From Lachnospiraceae bacterium (GTDB taxonomy: Bacteria > Bacillota > Clostridia > Lachnospirales > Lachnospiraceae), in contig WQST01000004.1 in NCBI GenBank assembly GCA_009787745.1, positions 1 to 33,286 on the forward strand: a stretch of 33,286 nt of DNA, in the 5' to 3' direction. The first letter of the stretch is position 1; every line of letters begins with the position of its first letter. The position numbers and the translations under genes are program-made. This document shows positions 17,752 through 23,849 of this stretch, piece after piece. The notes under the pieces were generated by a model, which saw nothing but the letters and a program-made list of their open reading frames with translations, did not search any database and was not told the origin of the DNA.

Positions 17752-18708
17752 TTAAATAATATAATTATTCCACATATATTTGCATCTTTTTTCTTTACAA
17801 AAAGTGTTTTCCCACATACCAAAATCCATTTCATCACTTATAATTTCTAATATTTCTTGTATACTTTTTCCTTCTAGAATATAATCGATGGTTTTAGCAT
17901 AAACCGCGGTTATAGCCGCCATGAACATTGGATCTAAATCACGACCTATCGTTTTAATCGATTCTACCCCTGTTTTCATTACCTCATCCAATAGGCATAA
18001 AGAACAATCTTCATTTACATCTAAAATGGATATTTCTTCCCCGCTTGACTGGATAATAAACTTTGCCCTGCATGGTATTCCCGTTTGAAGTCTTTCATCA
18101 TTTACATGCAAAAGACCACAAGTACTTTCTAAAAATGAACAGCCAAAATGTCCGAAAATTTCTACCTTTATTTTTGTATCGGTAACAATTTCTGTGATTT
18201 CTTCTAAGCTAAATGTATGTGGAAGAACCACCTTTTCAATATGCATTTCTTCGAGAAATTTAATGGTTTTTTTATTAAGACAGGTAAGAAATGTACTGGC
18301 AGTAACCGGGAAATTTATACCGGCTGCTCTTAATCGTATAAGATTACCTAAATCCCCTACAATTACTCTATCAACACCTGCATCAATTCCCATTTTTATA
18401 TATTCAATATATTTCTTATCACCATCATTATTGCCGGAAAAATTACAATCATTAAAATGAGGAAGGTTTGCCACCAATTCTACTTTTACACCATTATCAT
18501 GGGCGATTCTGACTGCTGTTTCAAAGTCTTGATACGGCATAATTGTTTTCCGATTATCAAAGCAAGACTTCTTGGCTCTTCCTGAAAAAGTCATTGAATG
18601 CCCATAATCAAACTCAAAACCGCCATATAATTCTCCTGCACCTGATTCTATCTGTAATTCTGTTGAATATATAGAATTAATCGGTGCTTTAATTAGTAAT
18701 TTCTTCAT
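17752..18708 (-). CDS. U32-family protein, UbiU-like (predicted 4Fe-4S hydroxylase subunit)
   Basis: The 318-residue TIM-barrel-like protein belongs to the U32 (so-called collagenase-like peptidase) superfamily. The segment VEIFGHFGC through TCGLL resembles the U32 signature. Cysteines C190, C197, C213 and C235 or C238 form a four-cysteine set; the first spacing of seven matches E. coli UbiU (C169, C176, C193, C232), in which such cysteines hold a [4Fe-4S] cluster. UbiU with UbiV hydroxylates a ubiquinone precursor without oxygen. The neighbouring gene has a UbiV-like cysteine pattern, so I infer a heterodimer. AGGAGG is seven bases before ATG 18708, and the start lies within the last 20 bases of the partner gene. 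A tRNA- or rRNA-modifying U32 role is the main alternative but does not fit the operon. Confidence 0.75.
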   Translation of the reverse strand: MKKLLIKAPINSIYSTELQIESGAGELYGGFEFDYGHSMTFSGRAKKSCFDNRKTIMPYQDFETAVRIAHDNGVKVELVANLPHFNDCNFSGNNDGDKKYIEYIKMGIDAGVDRVIVGDLGNLIRLRAAGINFPVTASTFLTCLNKKTIKFLEEMHIEKVVLPHTFSLEEITEIVTDTKIKVEIFGHFGCSFLESTCGLLHVNDERLQTGIPCRAKFIIQSSGEEISILDVNEDCSLCLLDEVMKTGVESIKTIGRDLDPMFMAAITAVYAKTIDYILEGKSIQEILEIISDEMDFGMWENTFCKEKRCKYMWNNYII

Positions 18709-19606
18709 GATATGTCCTCCTAAAGGTATTTATGATATGTTCTAAATCAGACTTTTCAAGATCATAATCATGTATGACAAAAGTTATGTTTTCGTCTGCA
18801 TCTATTAACCATTCTTCTTGCATTTCTATCCGCCGATATAAAACATTGCCTAGCAAATTAAAATCTAATAATTTTTTATCCAATTGATTATGGCATGGTT
18901 GATAATCTATTCCATTACTATATTGCGACATTGTAATATCTATACTTTCATGGCAATGGTTTACGCAATTGCCAATCTCAAGATTTTTATGTTTAGCATA
19001 AGCACATTTTCTGGCAAAAGCTACCGCACAATTAGCTAAATGACAATTTATTTTCCATCCCCACTTCTGAATACGAGCTAATCCTCTCATTGCTTCCGGA
19101 AGAAGGCTTGTTTCGATACCTGTTATACCATAATTTTTCAAAAATTTATACTTAGAGTAGTCTGCCATGGTATTAGAAATCATATCATCACTAAATTCTT
19201 CATTTTCAAGTAACAGAAAATGCCAAGGGGTATCTTCCAAAGTTCTTGATAAGCTGCGGCCGACAAAAACCTGTGAAGGTAGAATTTTTCTATTATATGC
19301 TTCATATAAAACCCCGAAATCATTGATAACCAATTGATAATCTAAGTGATTATTTACCAGCGTTTGCAGCAAATCCATAATTTTTTCGAAATGAATATCT
19401 ACTACTTTAGGGGTAATTAATTTAGGCTGAAGACCAGCATTAATTATTGTGTTAAATATACTTATAATCTCTTTACTTGACGGCATATGAAAAATACAGC
19501 CTTCATCTCCTACGGATATAATATCTATTTCATATTTAAAATAATCTTCGGTTATATATTTATACAATAATTTATAGTTTCTAACGTGTAATTCTAATTT
19601 TGCCAT
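18689..19606 (-). CDS. U32-family protein, UbiV-like (predicted 4Fe-4S hydroxylase subunit)
   Basis: This 305-residue U32 protein has C37 in GDEGCIFHMP and then C201, C214 and C218. The spacings 201-214-218 are the same as those of E. coli UbiV ligands C180, C193 and C197, and C37 corresponds to UbiV C39, so a [4Fe-4S] cluster is predicted. Additional cysteines at 188, 193 and 238 are of unknown use. UbiV works only as a complex with UbiU, and the UbiU-like gene overlaps its 3' end by 20 bases. Ubiquinone is not expected in a clostridial anaerobe, so the complex more likely hydroxylates the aminohydroxybenzoate-derived product; this is inference. ATG 19606 follows AAGGATAAGATAAT. Confidence 0.75.
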   Translation of the reverse strand: MAKLELHVRNYKLLYKYITEDYFKYEIDIISVGDEGCIFHMPSSKEIISIFNTIINAGLQPKLITPKVVDIHFEKIMDLLQTLVNNHLDYQLVINDFGVLYEAYNRKILPSQVFVGRSLSRTLEDTPWHFLLLENEEFSDDMISNTMADYSKYKFLKNYGITGIETSLLPEAMRGLARIQKWGWKINCHLANCAVAFARKCAYAKHKNLEIGNCVNHCHESIDITMSQYSNGIDYQPCHNQLDKKLLDFNLLGNVLYRRIEMQEEWLIDADENITFVIHDYDLEKSDLEHIINTFRRTYHEEITN

Positions 19607-19619
19607 ATTATCTTATCCT

Positions 19620-20438
19620 TTATATTAATTCTACATAGTTCTTAGCTTTTTCGATATCTGCCGATTTTAGATCAATTACATTAATATATTCATCATTATC
19701 CAGCTCAAGTATTTTTCCAAATGGGCCAGCAATAATGCTCCCCCCTTCAAAGCGTCCTTTCAAATAACTCACTTCTCCTACTCCGTTTACACCGATAATA
19801 AAAATACCATATTCATAAGCTTTTGCCAAAACCATTGACTTCCATTTATTAATAATAAAACTTTTATTTATTTCTTCATTTAAAGGACTCGGAAGCAAGC
19901 AAGGAGCAAAAATAATCTCTACTCCTAAGGCTACCATTTGCTTTATCATGTCTTCATAAAACATATCTATTCCCATCAATATGCCAACCCGTCCAATATC
20001 CAAATCAAATACTTTTTTTTCTACTCCTTTGACAATAAATTCTGCTTCGCGGTAAAAGATATAGTTTCTCTCCTGCGTTCCGATTATTTTTCCTTTTCTA
20101 TTTAATATAAAGCCTATGTTACGATATCTTCTATCTTTCCCTTCATTATCAACAGAGCCTGTAACCCCACCAATAATATAACAGTTATACTTTTCTGCCA
20201 ATTCTGATAATTTTTTTATTGCTTTATTTCCGCTAAAAGCTTCCGGAATACTTGTAAAATTATAGGAACTTCCGGTATAAAATTCTTCCGGCATTACAAT
20301 CACATCTGTTTGCGGATTTGCTTCCATTAGCTGTGTTATCTTTTCTTCAACACTCTTTATATTCTCATATCGATTTTTAGTGCCAAATTTTGAACCTAAT
20401 ATTTTAAGCTGAATTACTCCTACTTTTATATTTTCCAT
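19620..20438 (-). CDS. Divergent nitrilase-superfamily protein with degenerate catalytic triad
   Basis: The 272-residue product is a CN-hydrolase-fold protein: IKVGVIQLKI at the N-terminus, VIVMPEEFYTG with E51, ILNRKGKIIG, and the elbow strand VGILMGIDMFYED. The canonical lysine position in the segment after KIIG is R124 (TQERNY), and the nucleophile cysteine position is G156, so only Glu of the Glu-Lys-Cys triad is kept. It is therefore probably non-hydrolytic or mechanistically altered, like the other nitrilase-like protein of this cluster. A longer frame opens at TTG 20594; I reject it because ATG 20438 has AAGGAG upstream and aligns with the family N-terminus. It is the first gene after agrD, with 178 bases between. 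Confidence 0.78.
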   Translation of the reverse strand: MENIKVGVIQLKILGSKFGTKNRYENIKSVEEKITQLMEANPQTDVIVMPEEFYTGSSYNFTSIPEAFSGNKAIKKLSELAEKYNCYIIGGVTGSVDNEGKDRRYRNIGFILNRKGKIIGTQERNYIFYREAEFIVKGVEKKVFDLDIGRVGILMGIDMFYEDMIKQMVALGVEIIFAPCLLPSPLNEEINKSFIINKWKSMVLAKAYEYGIFIIGVNGVGEVSYLKGRFEGGSIIAGPFGKILELDNDEYINVIDLKSADIEKAKNYVELI

Positions 20439-20460
20439 TAAACACCTATCTCCTTGTTTG

Positions 20461-20495
20461 CCGATTATTTCATCAAGGTAGTTGTCAAATTGCAC
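20461..20495 (-). promoter_or_regulatory. Possible second regulatory site, similar to the agrB upstream region
   Basis: Upstream of the nitrilase-like gene, plus-strand 20461-20495 resembles 21380-21420 before agrB: both contain ATCAA, two variable bases, TAGTTGT, CAA and, further on, ATTGCAC. On the minus strand this site reads GTGCAAT followed by TTGACA. A good -10 is lacking, and only one ATTGCAC copy is present. It could be an internal promoter or a site for the same regulator. Confidence 0.3.
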
Positions 20496-20616
20496 TGCTT
20501 CTATAAACTTTCTCTCCATTTGTAGTAAAATAGTATCGTCACACACAATCTCACCAACAAACGGAGACGAAAATTTATGGTTGTTATGTTCCAAGCTAGT
20601 TTAACAATCACCTAGG

Positions 20617-20772
20617 TTACTTCATCCTTTGTAACCGCGCCGCCATATTTTCCGGCTCTTTGGGCTGATTATAAAACACCCAGCATGCGGCTGATATCTC
20701 GTTTTGCGCAACTTTGCGAGCTAAAGACGCTGCTCCTTTGAGCAATGGATTGGATTTATCTTGGTTCTTCAT
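20617..20772 (-). CDS. agrD: AgrD-like autoinducing peptide precursor (51 aa)
   Basis: This small gene encodes the precursor of a cyclic autoinducing peptide. Residues 1-29 are a Lys/Ala/Leu-rich amphipathic leader; residues 28-34 read AACWVFY, with Cys30 expected to form a thiolactone with the carboxyl of about Tyr34 (ring C-W-V-F-Y); the tail NQPKEPENMAARLQRMK is the charged, proline-containing recognition segment typical of AgrD. It overlaps the last 17 bases of agrB in another frame and its start follows GGTGGTAATGAATT, a plausible ribosome binding site within agrB. The exact ring boundary and exocyclic tail are predicted from the family; Asn35 could be included. AgrB is encoded immediately upstream and AgrC/AgrA homologues precede it. 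Confidence 0.9.
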   Translation of the reverse strand: MKNQDKSNPLLKGAASLARKVAQNEISAACWVFYNQPKEPENMAARLQRMK

Positions 20773-21358
20773 AATTCATTACCACCTTTCTTTTTATATG
20801 CTTAGCATATGTCATGCTTCCTGTAACAAACATCATAGATAAAGCTATTGCTAAAAAAATACTGTTTGCGTTTGAGAACATTCCAATTATTACAATAAGT
20901 GACATCACCGATACCAATATTCTGCTTTTTATTCTGAGTACTTTTTGCTGTCCTTGGTAAATAGGTTTATTTTCATGTTCAACTGGTGCTAAATTATAAA
21001 TAATACAAACCGATATTAATGAAGCTAAGATAGCAGTAGCTGAATAAATTTGAATTGGCATTAATGATATAATAATCAACATCGAATTAAAAATAATTGC
21101 AAATGTTATGATACAGCTCCAGTGTTGTTTCGCATGATGCCCCCCGGCAAAACGCCTTAACAGAGCAAAGCAAACCATAAAGACAACACCCTCTATAACC
21201 AATCCAAAAAAAGTTGAAAGCATCAAGCAAAGCAAAATATGTATCGTAGTTGAAATGATATTCTCAAACGCATATGTATAAATATCTTCTTCTTCAACCT
21301 TAGCTACATTACCTGATATTAATACTAATGTTGCTTGTTTTGCCAGTCTATGAATCAT
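20756..21358 (-). CDS. agrB: AgrB-like accessory gene regulator protease
   Basis: This 200-residue integral membrane cysteine protease cuts the C-terminal tail off AgrD and forms the thiolactone. The signature RRFAGGHHAKQHWSC contains the catalytic dyad: H75 and C82, seven apart as in Staphylococcus aureus (H77, C84). Several hydrophobic segments follow, near 37-66, 84-121 and 147-180. The N-terminus is short and amphipathic as expected. ATG 21358 lies nine bases after AGGAGG. Its 3' end overlaps agrD. In this cluster the agr genes sit at the head of the biosynthetic operon, a position that suggests they are made together with it. Confidence 0.95.
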   Translation of the reverse strand: MIHRLAKQATLVLISGNVAKVEEEDIYTYAFENIISTTIHILLCLMLSTFFGLVIEGVVFMVCFALLRRFAGGHHAKQHWSCIITFAIIFNSMLIIISLMPIQIYSATAILASLISVCIIYNLAPVEHENKPIYQGQQKVLRIKSRILVSVMSLIVIIGMFSNANSIFLAIALSMMFVTGSMTYAKHIKRKVVMNYEEPR

Positions 21359-21379
21359 AGCATTAAACCTCCTACTGTA

Positions 21380-21408
21380 ACGATATCATTTATCAAATAG
21401 TTGTACAA
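21380..21408 (-). promoter_or_regulatory. Candidate promoter of agrBD
   Basis: On the minus strand TTGTAC (21403-21408) and an extended -10 TGATATCGT (hexamer TATCGT 21380-21385) are spaced by 17 bases. It lies directly downstream of the direct repeats at 21413-21442, as expected for an activated promoter. The predicted transcription start would fall close to the AGGAGG, giving a very short leader, which lowers confidence. Confidence 0.35.
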
Positions 21409-21412
21409 TACC

Positions 21413-21442
21413 TATTGCACGAATAGTATCTCTCATTGCACC
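21413..21442. promoter_or_regulatory. Direct repeats, candidate LytTR (AgrA-type) binding site
   Basis: Plus-strand TATTGCACG (21413-21421) and CATTGCACC (21434-21442) are 9-base direct repeats sharing ATTGCAC, separated by 12 bases, so their centres are 21 bases (two helix turns) apart. This 9-12-9 layout is that of LytTR regulators such as AgrA, although the bases differ from the staphylococcal consensus. The left copy also forms an inverted repeat with GTACAATA at 21403-21410. The regulator encoded at 22891-23595 is the obvious candidate. Confidence 0.5.
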
Positions 21443-21568
21443 AAAAAATAAAACTACTTATTTTTATTGAAATATTTAATTATATTTTAAGAGAAACACA
21501 AAATAATTTATGAAATCTTTGTCGAATATTTAAGTTGAATAAAGAAAAATAGAATAAAAGAATTAGTA

Positions 21569-22879
21569 TTAAAGCGGAATTAAAATATGTAACAAGAACA
21601 TGTCTTCGTCATAATCATAACTCAATTTCCCCCCCAATCTCAAGCAGCTTTCCTCCATACTCTTAAGCCCGATGCCATGATGAAGCATATCCTGCTTCAG
21701 GGTTTCTATTCTCCCCTCCCGTAGCTTAGGCTTCGCACCAATCGTATTTTTTACTTCGCATAGCAACACATTTTCAGATATGCGGAGCTCTAAGTCAATA
21801 AATAAATGTATTAAATCACCGGCGCGCCGGCAAGCTTCAATAGCGTTTTCCAATGCGTTTCCAACAATCGAGCAAAGCTCAAGTACCGGAATGGGTAACT
21901 CCGGCAGAATTTGAATCAACCAATCACATTGAATATTTTCCTGTTCGGCTACATTACGCTTCGTTGTCAACATAACATCAAGCATGGGATTCCCTGTATC
22001 CAGCATTAACTGAGTATTATTATGATATTGCACTAATTCATTAATGCGAAGTGAAAGTTCTTCATATTGACCCTGTTCTATAAAAAATTGAAACGCATTG
22101 ACATGATGTCTAAAGTCATGAGCCAATTGTTGAATATGTGTACGGCTTTCTGCTAATTTCAAACTATGTTCACGATGCGCAGTTAGCTGAGCCTCAGTAA
22201 CCGCCAGCTTTTCCTTATCTTCCGATCTTCGGAGTAACCCTTCAATAATGGAAAAAATAATGACATTTGAAAAAAGCAAACTAAGAATGCTAAAAATAAG
22301 CAGAAAAGTTATCGGCTGACCTTCACTTGTAGAAGTGTAAAAGATTTGCACCGAAATAAAGATTGATAGTAAAGGAAGAATACATAAAATCATCCATTGT
22401 TTAGGTGGTAAATTATTAGTTTTTCCTTTTCTGAAACGGATCAATATATTAATGAATAAAAAAAGCAGAAGATTCGCAACGACGTTTACTTGATATCTAA
22501 AACTGTTTACTCCAAGCGTGTCATTGATTTCAATGCCTTGGAACAAAACAATCACAAACGCGCCCAGAGATTCAAAGACAACACTAAAAAGAATTTTCAA
22601 TAAGCCGATAATTCCATACCAATATAATTTTGCTTTACAAAATGAAAAAGAAATTAACACCGATATAAAGATGGTTTTAGCTACTATCATTATCAATATA
22701 CCATTCATGTATATAGAAACTATAGCTGATATTAAGACAGCTAAAGCACAAACTAAAAAGCCGGTTTTTTTAGATATGTTCCGCTTTTGCTTTAAAAATC
22801 CCTCCGCCATCATCTTCATAATAAAAACTTCAAAGCAAGCAATACAAATTTCAAAAAATACCCAGAGCATATCGAACAT
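21569..22879 (-). CDS. agrC: AgrC-like sensor histidine kinase
   Basis: The 436-residue kinase has an N-terminal membrane domain with about six or seven hydrophobic segments to residue 215, a coiled-coil linker around 216-248, then the HPK10 kinase core: H254 in AHDFRHHV is the phosphoacceptor, NALENAIEAC at 341-350 is the N-box, and HGIGLKS near 401-407 the G-box. This architecture is that of peptide-sensing AgrC kinases, which bind the cyclic AIP from outside the cell. It begins 11 bases after the response-regulator stop in the same operon. The AIP made from the AgrD at 20617-20772 is the likely ligand. Confidence 0.9.
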   Translation of the reverse strand: MFDMLWVFFEICIACFEVFIMKMMAEGFLKQKRNISKKTGFLVCALAVLISAIVSIYMNGILIMIVAKTIFISVLISFSFCKAKLYWYGIIGLLKILFSVVFESLGAFVIVLFQGIEINDTLGVNSFRYQVNVVANLLLFLFINILIRFRKGKTNNLPPKQWMILCILPLLSIFISVQIFYTSTSEGQPITFLLIFSILSLLFSNVIIFSIIEGLLRRSEDKEKLAVTEAQLTAHREHSLKLAESRTHIQQLAHDFRHHVNAFQFFIEQGQYEELSLRINELVQYHNNTQLMLDTGNPMLDVMLTTKRNVAEQENIQCDWLIQILPELPIPVLELCSIVGNALENAIEACRRAGDLIHLFIDLELRISENVLLCEVKNTIGAKPKLREGRIETLKQDMLHHGIGLKSMEESCLRLGGKLSYDYDEDMFLLHILIPL

Positions 22880-22890
22880 ATATGATCCCC

Positions 22891-23595
22891 TTATTTTCTA
22901 TATCTTCTATATGTATCCTTTAAGTTGTCTCTAAATTTAGGGCCGATAGATAATGATAAATTATTGGTAAATGTAACACAGTCGTCCGTGATAATCCATA
23001 CCCACGCCATATTGATTAAATAAGAACGGTGACATTGGACGAAACCATATTGTGACAACTTTTTAAGCTCCTCGGATAATTTTCCCCAATATTCGCATTT
23101 CAAAGTTCTTGTGAAAGCGCATATTATATGGAGGTTACTCTCCATATAAAGTACATCTTGTAATTGAATTGTTCCAACTTGTCCGCCTTTTAATTTCACC
23201 TCATAAGGTGTTAAATTCTTGCGGTTAAATAAATTAATTAATTTTTCTAAAATATTATAAATTGCCTTTTCTCTGATAGGTTTTACAATAAAACCGGCCG
23301 CCATAACATCAAAACCACGCGGCATATAATCAGCTAAATTCGTTACAAAAACTATTTGCACATTCGTATCTACAACGCGAATATGCTCAGCTGCTTCGAT
23401 ACCGCACATTTGCGGCATCGAGATATCAAGAAAAATAATATTAAAGCTTTCTTTAACCGCATCTTCCAAAAGATTTACCGCAGAAGTATATGTAGAAATA
23501 AAAAAACCTAATTTATTAATAATGGAGTACTCTTCAATTTCCTTACGGATTATACATAATTGCTGTTGATCATCATCGCATATCGCAATACGCAT
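22891..23595 (-). CDS. agrA: LytTR-family response regulator (AgrA-like)
   Basis: The 234-residue regulator has a receiver domain with the acidic pocket D7-D9, phosphoacceptor D57 in IIFLDISMP, T85 and K105 (FIVKPI), then a LytTR DNA-binding domain from about 135 to the end, including VQCHRSYLIN. ATG 23595 is preferred to an upstream start at 23634 because AAGGAGG lies just before it and the receiver domain begins there. It is the first gene of the regulator-kinase pair and lies behind a good promoter. It probably activates agrBD and possibly the biosynthetic genes through the 9-12-9 repeats at 21413-21442; this is inferred. Confidence 0.9.
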   Translation of the reverse strand: MRIAICDDDQQQLCIIRKEIEEYSIINKLGFFISTYTSAVNLLEDAVKESFNIIFLDISMPQMCGIEAAEHIRVVDTNVQIVFVTNLADYMPRGFDVMAAGFIVKPIREKAIYNILEKLINLFNRKNLTPYEVKLKGGQVGTIQLQDVLYMESNLHIICAFTRTLKCEYWGKLSEELKKLSQYGFVQCHRSYLINMAWVWIITDDCVTFTNNLSLSIGPKFRDNLKDTYRRYRK

Positions 23596-23655
23596 AAAAT
23601 TCCTCCTTAACCCCTCGATTACACTATAAAGCACAAGAATGTCACTTTTTTAAAC

Positions 23656-23684
23656 ATTATAGCCTTTTTTGTCAAGACAATCAA
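23656..23684 (-). promoter_or_regulatory. Sigma-A promoter of the agrA-agrC operon
   Basis: Minus-strand TTGATT (23679-23684) and a perfect TATAAT (23656-23661) are separated by exactly 17 bases, about 60 bases upstream of the regulator start. An overlapping TTGACA exists but is only eight bases from the TATAAT, so it is not the functional -35. Confidence 0.75.
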
Positions 23685-23755
23685 GTATTAAAAGCGCCAT
23701 GGAACGAAACAAGACAATCCTAAGTTTTGTATTAGTAACAATATCACATCTTTAC

Positions 23756-23780
23756 CAAAAAACAAAGAGCGCCTTCGCTC
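23756..23780 (-). terminator. Rho-independent terminator of ackA
   Basis: Minus-strand GAGCG-AAGG-CGCTC (23767-23780) is a five-pair GC-rich stem with a four-base loop, followed by TTTGTTTTTT. It stands about 70 bases after the acetate kinase stop and separates it from the agr promoter. Confidence 0.75.
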
Positions 23781-23849
23781 CCGATGACGCCCTGTTGAAA
23801 TTTATTATTTAACGACTATGCAGATTGTTGAGAAATGGATTATGCTTAC

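Noticed and set aside
17752..19606. Reading the two U32 genes as secreted collagenase-type peptidases
   Set aside because: There is no signal peptide, and the cysteine spacing fits Fe-S-binding UbiU/UbiV-like proteins. The peptidase name of this family is mostly historical.
20439..20594. A 52-residue N-terminal extension or separate small peptide before the nitrilase-like gene, starting at TTG 20594
   Set aside because: The start is TTG without a ribosome binding site, the residues match no part of the nitrilase fold, and ATG 20438 has AAGGAG and the family N-terminus. The stretch looks like leader or regulatory DNA.
23671..23676. TTGACA near the agrA promoter as -35
   Set aside because: It is only eight bases from the perfect TATAAT; TTGATT at 23679-23684 gives the correct 17-base spacing.
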